DNA from: Roseivivax lentus
GTDB taxonomy: Bacteria > Pseudomonadota > Alphaproteobacteria > Rhodobacterales > Rhodobacteraceae
Length of the DNA stretch: 64,000 nucleotides
Assembly: GCF_900156805.1 (NCBI RefSeq)
Contig: NZ_FTOQ01000006.1
Location: forward strand, 123,479-187,478
Direction of reading: 5' to 3'
Below the pieces are notes generated by a model that was not told the origin of the DNA, did not search any database, and saw nothing but the letters and a program-made list of their open reading frames with translations. Below, one piece after another: positions 17,559-27,755 of this stretch; within the stretch, counting starts at the first letter, position 1; the number at the start of each line of letters is the position of its first letter. The position numbers and the translations under genes are program-made.

Positions 17559-18143
17559 ATGGATGGCGATTTCAGAACGCATTTCGTACGTGAACCGGGC
17601 AGCCTCAGGCAGCATCCCGCGCTGGTGCTGAACGCGGATTACAGGCCGCTGTCCTATTATCCGCTGAGCCTCTGGCCCTGGCAGGAGGCGGTGAAAGCCT
17701 CCTTCCTCGACCGGGTGGACATCATCGCCGAATATGACGAGGTGGTGCGAAGTCCCTCGATGACGCTGCGGATACCCAGCGTCGTGGTGCTGAAAGATTA
17801 CGTCAAACCCCAAAAGCGCGTGGCCTTCACGCGCTTTAATTTATTTCTGCGGGACGAATTCCGCTGCCAGTATTGCGGATCGAAAGGCGAGCTGACCTTC
17901 GATCACGTGGTGCCGCGGGCGAGCGGAGGGGTGACGAGCTGGGAGAACGTGGTGGCGGCCTGCGCGCCCTGCAACCTCAAGAAAGGCGCCAAGGCGCTGC
18001 ACCGCTCGGGCCTGTCGCTCAGGCGGCCGCCGCGCCAGCCGGGGGCGGAGGAGCTGCGCAACATGGGGCGGAAGTTCCCGCCGAACCACCTGCATGAAAG
18101 CTGGCTCGATTTCCTTTACTGGGACGCGGAATTGCAGGCCTGA
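17559..18143 (+). CDS. HNH endonuclease
   Basis: Protein of 194 residues with a zinc-stabilised HNH domain: CQYC (Cys103, Cys106), DHVVP (His116), N130 and CAPC (Cys135, Cys138). The N-terminal 90 residues (ALVLNADYRPLSYYPLSLWPW) are the conserved partner region of a widespread chromosomal HNH family whose role is unclear. It stands alone with its own promoter and no methyltransferase or phage gene beside it, so it is not obviously a restriction enzyme. Gene end is followed by a strong hairpin. Confidence 0.88.
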   Translation: MDGDFRTHFVREPGSLRQHPALVLNADYRPLSYYPLSLWPWQEAVKASFLDRVDIIAEYDEVVRSPSMTLRIPSVVVLKDYVKPQKRVAFTRFNLFLRDEFRCQYCGSKGELTFDHVVPRASGGVTSWENVVAACAPCNLKKGAKALHRSGLSLRRPPRQPGAEELRNMGRKFPPNHLHESWLDFLYWDAELQA

Positions 18144-18371
18144 GGGTCCTGCGCCGGGGGAGCGGCGCGTGCCCGGCATCGAGCCGGGCCCACGCCGACG
18201 AGAGGCCAGCCTCTCGTGCTCTCCGACGTTTTTTCGAAAGGTGAAGGGGGATGCGGGGGCGCGCCCCGGGACGGGGCGGCGCGGGGTGTTGGCTCCGGGG
18301 TCCGAAGGCGGCAAAACGAGTCGCATCGAAGCGCGCGGCGGTCCGGGTCGTCGGTCCGGGCCACCCTTCCG

Positions 18372-18413
18372 GACATGGACAAGGCCGCCCCGTCGGGCGG
18401 CCTTGTCCATGTC
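18372..18413. terminator. 19-bp perfect hairpin between convergent genes
   Basis: Arms GACATGGACAAGGCCGCCC (18372-18390) and its exact complement (18395-18413), loop CGTC. It sits between the converging HNH and bactofilin genes. There is no T run on either side, so it would end transcription only as a stalling hairpin or protect 3' ends. Confidence 0.65.
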
Positions 18414-18432
18414 TCGTCCGGGAAAGGCGGGA

Positions 18433-18960
18433 TCAGCTTTGCTGCTGGGCCTTCTGCGGCGCGGGCGCGGCGGCCGGGGCCGGGGCGGCGCCGGTCTTGC
18501 CCTTGGTCGACAGCGGGTCGTCCTGGCGCTGCACGGAGCCTTCGAAATGCGCGCCCGACTCGATCGCGATGGTCTTGTGGATGATGTCGCCCTCGACCCG
18601 CGCGGTGGCGGTCAGGCGGACCTTGAGGCCGCGGACCCGGCCCACGATGCGGCCATTGATCACGACGTCATCGGCGATCACTTCGCCCTTTATCGTGGCG
18701 CTCTCGCCGATGGTCAGCAGATGCGCGCGGATGTCGCCCTCGACCGTGCCCTCGACCTGGATGTCGCCCGTGGTCTTGAGGTTGCCGGTCACGTGCAGAT
18801 CGGCGGACAGGGTGGATGCGGGCGGCTTGGCCTTGGGCGCCGTCGGTTTGAAATCCGACTTGTAATCGGGCGCCGCGGGGCGCGCGCCCTCGGCCGATGC
18901 CGCGGGCTTGGCATCCTCTGCCTTCGGGGCAGGGTCGTTGATCTTGCTCTTAGAAAACAT
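18433..18960 (-). CDS. bactofilin
   Basis: Polymer-forming cytoskeletal protein of 175 residues. A Pro/Ala/Lys-rich disordered N-terminus (1-50) precedes the bactofilin beta-helix (about 52-145), seen as repeats such as HVTGNLKTTGDIQVEGTVEG and RARVEGDI; a Pro/Ala/Gln tail ends it. Bactofilins recruit or position cell-wall enzymes. Its ATG lies 11 bases inside the end of the upstream M23 peptidase gene, a strong hint that the two work together in wall remodelling, as in other bactofilin-peptidase pairs. Confidence 0.92.
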   Translation of the reverse strand: MFSKSKINDPAPKAEDAKPAASAEGARPAAPDYKSDFKPTAPKAKPPASTLSADLHVTGNLKTTGDIQVEGTVEGDIRAHLLTIGESATIKGEVIADDVVINGRIVGRVRGLKVRLTATARVEGDIIHKTIAIESGAHFEGSVQRQDDPLSTKGKTGAAPAPAAAPAPQKAQQQS

Positions 18961-20260
18961 CGTTCGCAGCCTTGATGTAGGTCATGGGGTTCACGGGTTT
19001 CCCACCAACGCGCACTTCGTAATGCAGATGCGTGCCGGTGGACCGTCCGGTGTTCCCCATAGCAGCAATCTTCTGACCGCGCGAGACCCTTTGGCCGACC
19101 TCGACGTAGAGTTTGGAATTATGCGCGTAGCGCGTCTCGATGCCGAACTCGTGCTGGATCTTCACCAGCCGCCCGTAACCCGACTGCCAGCCGGCATGGA
19201 CCACCACGCCATCGGCGGTGGAATAGATCGGCGTGCCGTGGGGGGCGGCGAAATCCGTGCCCGCATGCAGGCGGCCCCAGCGGTAGCCGAAGCCCGAGGT
19301 GAAGCGGAACGCATCCTTGAGCGGCGAGGCGAAGGGCGCCTTCTCGGCGGCGATGCGGTAGAGGTTGAGCCGGTCCATCTGGTTCAGGATGCGGTTGGCG
19401 CGCTCGGCCTCCTCGGAGGGTTCTTCGCCGCGGGTCGAGAAGGAGAGCGGCGTCAGCGGGCCGCCCTGGCCGGAATAGCCGCGGCGCACCTGGTTCAGCA
19501 CATTGTCGGGATCCATGCCCGCGGCCTTGAACATCTTGTCGAGCGGCTTGACCGAGACGGTCATCGCCTCTTCGAGCTGGCGGAAGATCATGTCGTTCTT
19601 CTCTTCCATCAGCCGGATCTCGGTGGCCATCTCGTCGGCGCGCACCAGCGCGTCCTGCGCATCGGCGACGACCTGGTCGCGTTCCTCGGCGGTGCGCGAC
19701 AGCGCGTCGGTCAGGAAGGCCACGGTCTCGTTGCCGGCATCGTCCTCGGCCAGAAGCGTGCCGCCTTCCTCGATCTGGTTGCGCAGGGCGGCGTATTTGT
19801 CGCGCACGCTCTCGCGTTCCTTGATCGTGGTACCGAGCGTCGACTGGACCACGTCGAGCCCGGTGCGCAGTTCGCGGACCTTGTTCTGGGCCGCCAGAAG
19901 CTCGGATTGCATGATCGAGACCTGTTCGAGCGCGGCGTTGAAGCGCTCCTGCGCGGCGCGCGCCTCGGCGGCGCGGGCATCGCGTTCGCCGGACAATTCG
20001 TTGAGCCGCTGTTCGTAGCTCTGCTGGTCCCTGAGCGCCTGGTCGCGGAAGCTGCCGGCACCGATCGAATCCATCAGGAGCACCGCCGTCGCGATGATCG
20101 TCCAGGCGATCACCCCGGCCCCGCCGAGCGCGGCCACCGCCTGCGTTTCCGACCGCAGCCGGATGAAGCGGGTATCGGTCTCCGATTTCAGAAAGAGTCT
20201 ACGTTCAGGAAAATAGCGCTCCATCACTGAATGGAGCTTTATCGCAAGCTGCGTCCGCAC
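18950..20260 (-). CDS. M23 family metallopeptidase with DUF5930-like N-terminus
   Basis: Cell-wall endopeptidase, 436 residues. The N-terminus (LHSVMERYFPERRLFLKSE) and a helix at about 45-70 anchor it in the inner membrane; residues about 80-260 form a long periplasmic coiled coil; the C-terminal LytM domain has HAGTDF (His and Asp zinc ligands) and THLHYEV (His-x-His). All zinc ligands are kept, so it should be active. ATG at 20260 or 20224 are both possible; the first is given. Overlaps the bactofilin gene by 11 bases. A 180-base upstream gap should hold its promoter. Confidence 0.9.
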   Translation of the reverse strand: MRTQLAIKLHSVMERYFPERRLFLKSETDTRFIRLRSETQAVAALGGAGVIAWTIIATAVLLMDSIGAGSFRDQALRDQQSYEQRLNELSGERDARAAEARAAQERFNAALEQVSIMQSELLAAQNKVRELRTGLDVVQSTLGTTIKERESVRDKYAALRNQIEEGGTLLAEDDAGNETVAFLTDALSRTAEERDQVVADAQDALVRADEMATEIRLMEEKNDMIFRQLEEAMTVSVKPLDKMFKAAGMDPDNVLNQVRRGYSGQGGPLTPLSFSTRGEEPSEEAERANRILNQMDRLNLYRIAAEKAPFASPLKDAFRFTSGFGYRWGRLHAGTDFAAPHGTPIYSTADGVVVHAGWQSGYGRLVKIQHEFGIETRYAHNSKLYVEVGQRVSRGQKIAAMGNTGRSTGTHLHYEVRVGGKPVNPMTYIKAANDVF

Positions 20261-20439
20261 GTGTCTATCCTCTATCCCGTCCCAATCGCGGCGCTCGCTT
20301 CCCCAACCGGCACCTTGGCAACGGGGGTACTTAGTCCGTCACGGTTTCGCAACTTTTTCGGTCATGGATTGGTGCGAATCAGCCCAAAATGGATCGTATT
20401 GGCGATAATCCGCCGATCTTGTCGGGGTTTAACGGGATG

Positions 20440-21270
20440 TTAGCGGTCCCGGCCCGTGCCCGATTGCTGGGCAAGCGGCCAGTAGAAATCCGGCGCGAGC
20501 CCCGCCTCGGCGCGCTTTTCCTCGTTGAAGGGCGGCTTCAGCGCACCCTTGAAATAGTGCCGCACGAGGCGCTGGAATTCCGGCGTGGGGTCGATGCCGC
20601 CCGCGCCGCACAGATAGTGGAACCATTTCGAGCCATAGGCCACATGGCCCACTTCCTCGGCATAGATCGTCTCCAGCGCCGCCACCGCATCCTGCGCGCC
20701 GGCCTTGCGGAAGACCTCGATCATGCCCGGGGTCACGTCGAGGCCGCGCGCCTCGAGCACCATGGGCACGACCGCGAGGCGCCCGGCCAGATCGTCCACC
20801 GTATCCTCCGCCGCGCGCCACATGCCCGCATGGGCCGGCAGCGCGCCGTAATGCGATCCCGCCGCTTCAAGACAGTCGCACATCAGGTTGAAATGCTTGG
20901 ATTCCTCGTCCGCGGCCTTCACCCAGTCATCGTAGAAGCCGGGCGGCATCGCGATATGCGCAAAGCGCGGAATGATGTCCCAGTGCAGGTCCACGGCGTT
21001 GAGCTCGATATGCGCGACGGCATGCAAGAGCGCGATCCGGCCTTCGGGGCTGCCCGGACGGCGGCGCGGCACGTCGCGCGGATCGAGGAGCGCCGGCGCT
21101 TCCGGCCGGGACGGGCGCAGGGGCGGCATCGCGCGGCCCACCGGCAGGGGCGCGCCGGCCGCGCGGGCGGCGAACCAGCGCGCGGCGTAATCGCGGGATT
21201 TCGCGGTCTTGGCGCGACCATCGGCGGTGGTCAGGACGTCGACCGCCATCTCGGCCAGGGTGTCGGGCAT
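20440..21270 (-). CDS. DUF455 ferritin-like protein
   Basis: Protein of 276 residues with the ferritin-like four-helix pattern of DUF455: HIELNAVDL, DEESKHFNL, EARGLD and YAEEVGHVAYG supply the Glu/His residues expected to bind a di-iron centre. The family is related in fold to MiaE-type tRNA hydroxylases, but no reaction is established for this branch. It lies 30 bases upstream of nothing on its strand except the M23 gene 180 bases on, and just downstream of the bcp gene (30 bases), so bcp and this gene may be cotranscribed. Confidence 0.85.
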   Translation of the reverse strand: MPDTLAEMAVDVLTTADGRAKTAKSRDYAARWFAARAAGAPLPVGRAMPPLRPSRPEAPALLDPRDVPRRRPGSPEGRIALLHAVAHIELNAVDLHWDIIPRFAHIAMPPGFYDDWVKAADEESKHFNLMCDCLEAAGSHYGALPAHAGMWRAAEDTVDDLAGRLAVVPMVLEARGLDVTPGMIEVFRKAGAQDAVAALETIYAEEVGHVAYGSKWFHYLCGAGGIDPTPEFQRLVRHYFKGALKPPFNEEKRAEAGLAPDFYWPLAQQSGTGRDR

Positions 21271-21300
21271 CGGGCGTCTCCTCGGGGTGACGCCGTCCGT

Positions 21301-21768
21301 CTAGCCCAGCGCGCGCACATGCTCCAGCACCGCGTCCGCATGTCCGGGCACCTTCACCTTAGACCAGACCTCGGCGATGGTGCCGTCGCCATTGATGAGG
21401 AAGGTCGACCGCTCGATTCCCATGAAGGTCTTGCCGTACATCTTCTTTTCCTTCCAGACGCCGTAGCGCTCGCAGACATCGGATTCTTCGTCGGACAGGA
21501 GCGGCACCGACAGCGATTTCTTCGCCATGAACTTGTCGTGGCTGGCGATGCTGTCCTTGGAGATGCCGAAGACCTTCACGCCCGCAGCCTCGAATTCCGG
21601 CAGGAGGCGGGTGAAATCCTCGTTCTCCCTGGTGCAGCCCGACGTGTCGTCGCGCGGATAGAAGAACAGCACGACGGGGCTGCCGCGCAGGGCGGACAGG
21701 CTGACATCGGTGCCGCCGGTGGCGGGCAGGGTGAAATCGGGGGCGGTGTCTCCGGGGGTCGGCATCAT
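21301..21768 (-). CDS. bcp: BCP-type thioredoxin-dependent peroxiredoxin
   Basis: Reduces hydrogen and organic peroxides. The 155-residue protein has the peroxidatic site in DDTSGCTRENEDF with Cys45. The resolving cysteine that E. coli BCP has five residues later is a glutamate here (Glu50); the only other cysteine is Cys99, so the enzyme is either 1-Cys or uses Cys99. Two adjacent ATGs exist (21768 and 21765); GAGGA lies 5 to 8 bases upstream. The minus-strand frame stays open for 3.4 kb upstream, but that is antisense to the AsmA-like gene. Confidence 0.93.
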   Translation of the reverse strand: MMPTPGDTAPDFTLPATGGTDVSLSALRGSPVVLFFYPRDDTSGCTRENEDFTRLLPEFEAAGVKVFGISKDSIASHDKFMAKKSLSVPLLSDEESDVCERYGVWKEKKMYGKTFMGIERSTFLINGDGTIAEVWSKVKVPGHADAVLEHVRALG

Positions 21769-21867
21769 GTGTCCTCTTTTCATTCTGCGCATTGCCCGGT
21801 TTCCATGATCCGGGCGGATGGGGTAGCTGTTGGACATGAAGGGTAACGCAGCCGGGGCGCGCTTCCA

Positions 21868-24800
21868 GTGGTGAAACGCGCAGGTCAGACAAGACGGCGC
21901 GGCGCGGGCGCGCGGGCGGCCCGGATGGGCGGCTGGACGCTGGGGCTTCTGGCCTCGGCGGCGACGCTTGTCGCCTTGCTGGTCTGGTCCGCGCTCGACC
22001 GGCCGCTCGATGCGCCGGACTGGCTGCGCAAGGAGGTGGAGGCGCGGATCGACCGGGCCTTGCCGGGCCTCGATATCGGCTTTTCCGACCTGCGGGTGCA
22101 GGTGCTGAGCGCGGGGCTCGTGCGGATCGGGCTGAGCAACCTGCGGGTGTCGACCGAGGATGGCCGCCCGGTCGCGGCGCTGACCGAGATGCGCGCGGGG
22201 CTGTCGGCGCGGGCGCTTCTGTCGCGGCAGCTCGCGCTGCGCGAGGCGCAGGCCTCGGGGCTTTTCCTGAGCCTCGAGCGGGACCGCGACGGGGCGCTGA
22301 GCCTCGGCTTCGGGCTCGAGCCCGGGCAGGCGCGCCCCGACCTTCCGACGGTACTGGCGCGGATCGACGCGGCGCTCGGCACGCCGCTGCTGGAAGGGCT
22401 CGACGCGGTGACGCTCGACACGATCACGCTGCGCTACGACGATCTGCGCGCGGGACGGGGCTGGACCGCCGATGGCGGGCAGCTTGTCGTGCGGCGCGAG
22501 GACGGGCGGCTGCGGCTCGAGGGGGACGTGGCGCTGCTGGGCGGGGCCGCGGGGCTTGCCACGGTCACGCTGGGCGCCGAGAGCGATATCGGCGCGCAGG
22601 ATCTCAGCTTTTCGGTCAGCCTGGAGAACCTCGCCTCGGGCGATATCGCCACCCAGAGCCCGGCGCTGGCCTGGCTGGGCGCGCTGCGGGCGCCGATTTC
22701 GGGCGCGCTTGGCGGCTATCTGGACACCGACGGCACGCTGGGCGGGCTCGACGTGACGCTGTCGATGGGCGCGGGCGCGCTGCAGCCCAATCCGCGCGCG
22801 GAACCGGTGAGCTTTGCAGGCGCGCGCACCGCCTTTTCCTATGCGCCCGACCGGCAGACGCTGCGCTTTTCGGAGATCGCGGTGGATACGGCGGTGGGCC
22901 GGGCGCGCGCCGAGGGGCAGGTCGCGCTGGTGGGCGGGGGCGCCGCGCCGGAGGGGGCGGCCCCCGAACCGGCGGCGTTCGTGGGCCAGTTCACGCTGTC
23001 GGATCTGGCGGCCAATCCGCGGAACCTCTTTGCCGCGCCGGTGGAGATCGCCGGCGCCGAGACCGATCTGCGCCTGACCCTCGACCCCTTCACGCTGGAG
23101 ATCGGGCGGCTGCGCATCATGGATGCGGGAACGCCGCTGCGCGCCACGGGCCGGGTTCAGGCGGGACCCGAGGGCTGGTCCGTGGCCCTCGATGCGGCGC
23201 TGGCCGAATCCGATCCCTCGGTCGTCGCGCGCTACTGGCCCGCGGCACTGGCGCCGCGCAGCCGCGACTGGTTCGTGACCAACGTGCTGGGCGGCATCGT
23301 CCACGACGCGCGGCTCGCCCTGCGCATCGATCCAGCGCGGCCCGGCCCGCCTGCCCGCCATATCGATCTGCGCTTCGAGCGGGCGAAGGTGCGCTTTGCG
23401 CAGACCCTGCCGCCCATCGAGGAGGCCGCGGGCCAATTGGTCATCGCCGGGAACCGGCTGTCGGTGATGCTGGAGCGCGGCCGCGCCGTGCCGCCCGAGG
23501 GCGGTGCGATCGACATCTCCGGGTCGGATTTCATCATCGCCGACACCGATGCCCGGCCCGCCACGGGCGATATCCGCCTCCGGGCGCGGTCGAGCGTCAC
23601 GGCACTCCTGTCCTTTCTCGACGAGGAGCCGCTGCGCCTCATGGCGCGGGCGAACCGGGCGCCGAGCCTCATCGAGGAAGGGCGCGTCGAAGCGGCGGGG
23701 CGGCTGACGCTGCCCCTGAAAAGCGGCATCCGGTTCGACGATCTGACCCTCGATCTTTCTGGTGAGGTGACCGGCGCGGTCAGCGCGAGCGTGGTGCCCG
23801 AGCGGACGCTGCGCGCGGAGCGGCTGGAGGTGACGCTGAACACCGAGGCGCTGGAGATCGCGGGCGCGGCCGAGCTGTCGGGCGTGCCCGCCGAGGGCAG
23901 CTTCCGGCTGCCGCTGGGCGAAAACGTGACCGAGCCCGCCCGCGTCGCCGCGCGGGTCACCCTGTCGGATGAAGCGGCGCGGGCCTTCGGCGTCGTGCTG
24001 CCGGACGGCCTGCTCGCGGGCAGCGGGCCGGGCACCTTCGCGCTCGATCTGCCGCGGGACGGGGCGCGCCCGGCCTTCACGCTCACTTCGGACTTGGCGG
24101 GGATCGCGCTCTCGGTTCCGGCGGTGGGCTGGCGGCTCGCCCCCGGGCAGACGGGCCGGTTCACGCTCGAGGGGCGGCTCGGCACGCCGGTCAGCATCGA
24201 CGGGCTGGCGCTGTCGGGCGCGGGGCTCGAGGCAAGCGGCACCGTGGTGCTGGAGCCCGCGGGCGGGTTCCGGCGGCTCGAATTGCCGCAGGTCGCGCTT
24301 GGCGGCTGGTTCGACGGGGGTGTGACCCTGAGCGCGCGGGGCCCCGGGCAGGTGCCGGCGATCGCGGTGACGGGCGGCGCGCTCGATCTGCGGCGGGCGA
24401 CCTTCGGGACATCGGGCGGCGGCGGGCCGGGCGGCGGGGCGATCCCGCTTGGCGTGGCACTCGACACGCTCACGGTGACCGAGGGCATCGTCTTTCGCGA
24501 CCTCACGGGCAGTTTCGAGGTCGTGGGCGGGCTCAACGGCCGGTTCGAGACCGGCATCGTCGGCCGGAGCGTGCGCCTGACCGGCGCGGCGCAGGTGCGC
24601 AACGGCGGCACCGCGATCCGGCTGCAATCGGAGGATGCGGGCGCGGTCCTCGAGGCGACGGGGCTTTTCCGCAACGTCGATGACGGGGTGCTGGATATGT
24701 CGCTGGTCCCGGTGCCGGGCGCGACCGGGACCTATGACGGCACGGTCGTGGTGCGCGAGGCGCGGCTGCGCGACGCGCCCGCACTCGGGGCGATGTTCGA

Positions 24801-25185
24801 CGCGGTCTCCATCGTGGGGCTGCTCGACGAGCTCAATGGTGCGGGCATCTACTTCACCCGGGTCGATGCGGATTTCCGGCTGACGCCGCGCCAGGTGATC
24901 CTGCGCCGGTCCTCGGCGACGGGGCCCTCCATCGGCATCTCGGTCGACGGCTATATCGACCTGGCCACCAAGGCGCTGGACCTGCAGGGCGTCTTCTCGC
25001 CGATCTATTTCCTCAACGCGGTGGGGCAGGTGCTGACCCGGCGCGGCGAGGGGCTTTTCGGGTTCAACTTCACCATCGGCGGCACCGCGGCGCGTCCGAG
25101 GGTTGCGGTCAATCCGCTTTCGGTGTTGACCCCGGGCATGTTCCGCGAGCTCTTCCGGCGCCCGCCGCCGGAGACCGGGAACTGA
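21868..25185 (+). CDS. AsmA-like/DUF3971 (YhdP-type) envelope protein
   Basis: Very large protein (1105 residues) with a basic N-terminus, one membrane helix (about 22-42), and a long periplasmic beta-rich body typical of AsmA/TamB/YhdP lipid-transport proteins. The C-terminal section ([47 protein letters not shown]; read at about 1040-1090) is the conserved AsmA-like end. These proteins bridge the envelope and carry phospholipids in well-studied relatives. Start is GTG at 21868 or the next codon. The gene is divergent from bcp and precedes queA by 35 bases. Confidence 0.83.
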   Translation: MVKRAGQTRRRGAGARAARMGGWTLGLLASAATLVALLVWSALDRPLDAPDWLRKEVEARIDRALPGLDIGFSDLRVQVLSAGLVRIGLSNLRVSTEDGRPVAALTEMRAGLSARALLSRQLALREAQASGLFLSLERDRDGALSLGFGLEPGQARPDLPTVLARIDAALGTPLLEGLDAVTLDTITLRYDDLRAGRGWTADGGQLVVRREDGRLRLEGDVALLGGAAGLATVTLGAESDIGAQDLSFSVSLENLASGDIATQSPALAWLGALRAPISGALGGYLDTDGTLGGLDVTLSMGAGALQPNPRAEPVSFAGARTAFSYAPDRQTLRFSEIAVDTAVGRARAEGQVALVGGGAAPEGAAPEPAAFVGQFTLSDLAANPRNLFAAPVEIAGAETDLRLTLDPFTLEIGRLRIMDAGTPLRATGRVQAGPEGWSVALDAALAESDPSVVARYWPAALAPRSRDWFVTNVLGGIVHDARLALRIDPARPGPPARHIDLRFERAKVRFAQTLPPIEEAAGQLVIAGNRLSVMLERGRAVPPEGGAIDISGSDFIIADTDARPATGDIRLRARSSVTALLSFLDEEPLRLMARANRAPSLIEEGRVEAAGRLTLPLKSGIRFDDLTLDLSGEVTGAVSASVVPERTLRAERLEVTLNTEALEIAGAAELSGVPAEGSFRLPLGENVTEPARVAARVTLSDEAARAFGVVLPDGLLAGSGPGTFALDLPRDGARPAFTLTSDLAGIALSVPAVGWRLAPGQTGRFTLEGRLGTPVSIDGLALSGAGLEASGTVVLEPAGGFRRLELPQVALGGWFDGGVTLSARGPGQVPAIAVTGGALDLRRATFGTSGGGGPGGGAIPLGVALDTLTVTEGIVFRDLTGSFEVVGGLNGRFETGIVGRSVRLTGAAQVRNGGTAIRLQSEDAGAVLEATGLFRNVDDGVLDMSLVPVPGATGTYDGTVVVREARLRDAPALGAMFDAVSIVGLLDELNGAGIYFTRVDADFRLTPRQVILRRSSATGPSIGISVDGYIDLATKALDLQGVFSPIYFLNAVGQVLTRRGEGLFGFNFTIGGTAARPRVAVNPLSVLTPGMFRELFRRPPPETGN

Positions 25186-25220
25186 GCCCATCCACCCGCC
25201 GGAGGCCCGGAGACGACCAC

Positions 25221-26279
25221 ATGCAGCTGTCCGATTTCGATTTTGACCTGCCCGAGGACCGCATCGCCACGCGGCCCGCGCGGCCCCGCTCCGCCGCCCG
25301 GCTTCTGGTGGCCGAGGGCGACCGGGCGATCACCGACGCGGTGGTGCGCGACCTGCCGGACTGGCTGCGCCCGGGCGACCGGCTGGTGCTGAACGACACC
25401 AAGGTGATCCCCGCGCGGCTGTCGGGCACGCGCACGCGCGCCGGGGCGAACGGGCCCACCGAGGCGCGAATCGAGGTGACGTTGCTGGAGCCCGCCGCGG
25501 ACGGGTGCTGGACGGCGCTGATCAAGCCTTTGAAGAAGCTGCGCGACGGCGAGACGGTGGTCTTCTCGTCCGCCCTGTCGGCCGTCCTCGAAGGCCGGGA
25601 GGCGGGCCAGGGGCGGCTGCGCTTCAACCTTGCGGGCGATGATTTCGACGCGGCGCTGGCCCAAGCGGGGGCCATGCCGCTGCCGCCCTATATCGCCGCC
25701 AAGCGGCCCGCCGATGCCCGCGACCGCGAGGATTACCAGACGATCTGGGCGGAAAACGCCGGTGCTGTCGCGGCGCCCACCGCGTCGCTGCATTTCGACG
25801 AAGCCCTGCTCGCGGCGCTTGAGGCGCGGGGCGTGGCCTTCACCCATGTCACGCTGCATGTGGGCGCGGGCACCTTCCTGCCGGTGAAGGTCGACGACGT
25901 GACCACCCACAAGATGCATGCCGAATGGGGCGCGGTGAGCGCAGCGGCCGCCGCGGAGATCGCCGCCACGAAGGCGGCGGGCGGGCGGGTGATTCCCGTG
26001 GGCACCACCGCCTTACGGCTGATCGAGACCGCCGCGCGCGCCACCGGAGAGATCGCGCCCTTCGAGGGCGAGACCGACATCTTCATCTATCCCGGCTTCA
26101 CCTTCCGCGTGACCGACGCGCTGATGACCAATTTCCACCTGCCGAAATCGACGCTGATGATGCTCGTTTCGGCGCTGATGGGGCGCGACCGGATCATGGA
26201 AATCTACGCCCATGCAGTCGCCCGGAACTACCGCTTCTTCTCCTATGGCGATGCGTCGCTGCTCATCCCCGGGCGCTGA
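25221..26279 (+). CDS. queA: tRNA preQ1(34) S-adenosylmethionine ribosyltransferase-isomerase
   Basis: Uses SAM as ribosyl donor to make epoxyqueuosine at the wobble base of GUN-decoding tRNAs. The 352-residue length is standard. Recognised segments are the start [31 protein letters not shown], and [19 protein letters not shown] near the C-terminus, all conserved in QueA. A CCGGAGG binding site lies about 15 bases upstream with GGAGAC closer. No tgt is in the window. Confidence 0.95.
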   Translation: MQLSDFDFDLPEDRIATRPARPRSAARLLVAEGDRAITDAVVRDLPDWLRPGDRLVLNDTKVIPARLSGTRTRAGANGPTEARIEVTLLEPAADGCWTALIKPLKKLRDGETVVFSSALSAVLEGREAGQGRLRFNLAGDDFDAALAQAGAMPLPPYIAAKRPADARDREDYQTIWAENAGAVAAPTASLHFDEALLAALEARGVAFTHVTLHVGAGTFLPVKVDDVTTHKMHAEWGAVSAAAAAEIAATKAAGGRVIPVGTTALRLIETAARATGEIAPFEGETDIFIYPGFTFRVTDALMTNFHLPKSTLMMLVSALMGRDRIMEIYAHAVARNYRFFSYGDASLLIPGR

Positions 26280-26376
26280 GGTCCGAAAGCGACATGCGGG
26301 CGTCGTTATCGCATTGAGGCCGCGCGGAGAATCGCGTTAGGGCGGCCTCAGGCCATGGGCAAGAAGGACGCGCGCG

Positions 26377-27645
26377 ATGCTGACCGTACTGAACAGATCC
26401 TGGGCGCTGCTTCTGGGCATGCTTCTTCTGATGGTCGGCAACGGTTTGCAGGGGTCGCTGCTGGGCGTGCGCGGCTCGGAGGCGGGCTTTTCGCCCTTCG
26501 TGATGTCGATCGTCATGTCGGCCTTCTTCTTCGGCTTCATCATCGCCTCGCAGACGACGCCGCTGCTGATCCAGCGGGTCGGGCATGTGCGGGTCTTCGC
26601 AGCGCTCGGCTCGATCATCTCGGCGGTGCTGATCCTGTTTCCCGCCCTGCCTTACGCGGGGTTCTGGATCGCGGGCCGTGTCGTCCTCGGCTTTGCCTTC
26701 TGCGGGCTCTACGTGACCGCGGAAAGCTGGCTCAACAGCGCCTCGACCAATGCCACGCGCGGGCAGGCGCTGTCGCTTTACATCATTGTGCAGATGATCG
26801 GCGTGATCGCGGCGCAGGCGATGCTGAACCTGCCCGACCCGACGGGCTTTCTGTTGTTCGTGATCCCCTCGGTGCTGGTGTCGCTGGCCTTCGCGCCGAT
26901 CCTCTTGTCGGTCACGCCGACACCCGCCTTCGAGAGCACCAAGCGGATGACGATGCGGACGCTTTTCACCTCGTCGCCGCTGGGCTGCGTGGGCATGGCG
27001 CTGATGGGCGTGGTCTTTGCGCTGCAATACGGCATGGCGGCGGTCTTCGCGGTGGAGGCCGGGCTGACGCTGGCCCAGACCTCGATCTTCGTGGCGGCCT
27101 TCTACGTCGGCGCGCTGTTGTTCCAGTACCCGCTGGGGATGCTGTCGGACCGGATCGACCGGCGGATCGTGATCGCCTTCACCGCCGCGATGGGCGGGGC
27201 GGCGGCGGTGGTGGCCGCGCTTTTCTCCGGCAATTTCCAGGTGCTCGTCGCCGCGGCGTTCCTGGTCGGCGGATCGGCGAACCCGCTCTATTCGCTGCTG
27301 ATCGCCCATACGAGCGACTTCCTTGAATACGAGGACATGGCGGCGGCGTCGGCGGGGCTGCAATTCCTCAACGGGGTCTTCGCGGTGATCGGACCGATCG
27401 TGACCGGCTATTTCATGGTGCAGGCGGGGCCGCAGGCCTTCTTCGTGCTGATCGCCGTGCCGATGCTGCTGCTGATGAGCTATGCGCTTTACCGGATGAC
27501 CAAGCGCCCGCTGGTCGAGGATCCGAACGATTACGTGCCGATGATGCACACGTCGTCGGTGATGTCCCTCGAGGCCGCCGCCGAGGTCTGGCACGGCCAG
27601 TCCGAGGACGAGGAGAACGCCGGGGCGAAGCGCGTTCCGGCCTGA
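26377..27645 (+). CDS. MFS transporter, YcaD-like
   Basis: 422-residue, 12-helix permease. Helix 2-3 loop is short (QRVGHVRVF) and helix 5 carries CGLYVTAESWLN, a conserved element of the YcaD group of MFS proteins. The central loop (about residue 185-200) and a 35-residue charged C-terminal tail are cytosolic. Substrate unknown. The codon bias is the same as its neighbours. Next gene is on the same strand after 110 bases. Confidence 0.88.
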   Translation: MLTVLNRSWALLLGMLLLMVGNGLQGSLLGVRGSEAGFSPFVMSIVMSAFFFGFIIASQTTPLLIQRVGHVRVFAALGSIISAVLILFPALPYAGFWIAGRVVLGFAFCGLYVTAESWLNSASTNATRGQALSLYIIVQMIGVIAAQAMLNLPDPTGFLLFVIPSVLVSLAFAPILLSVTPTPAFESTKRMTMRTLFTSSPLGCVGMALMGVVFALQYGMAAVFAVEAGLTLAQTSIFVAAFYVGALLFQYPLGMLSDRIDRRIVIAFTAAMGGAAAVVAALFSGNFQVLVAAAFLVGGSANPLYSLLIAHTSDFLEYEDMAAASAGLQFLNGVFAVIGPIVTGYFMVQAGPQAFFVLIAVPMLLLMSYALYRMTKRPLVEDPNDYVPMMHTSSVMSLEAAAEVWHGQSEDEENAGAKRVPA

Positions 27646-27755
27646 TCGCGGGCCGCCCCTGAAGGGCGGTGACACAAAAGGTGATTTGCGCCGGAGAGGG
27701 GCGTTCTTACCTTCGAAGGCATGGTTTGGGGAGTATGAGTGCGAGGAGCGTGCGT

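Noticed and set aside
20429..20443. TTAA-N7-TTAG, resembling a CtrA site
   Set aside because: One mismatch from TTAA-N7-TTAA and it overlaps the stop of the DUF455 gene, too far from a promoter to support.
21769..25191. Minus-strand frame open for about 3.4 kb beyond the bcp start
   Set aside because: It is antisense to the AsmA-like gene, has Arg/Gln/His-rich low-complexity composition and reflects GC-rich codon bias; bcp has its own good start at 21768.
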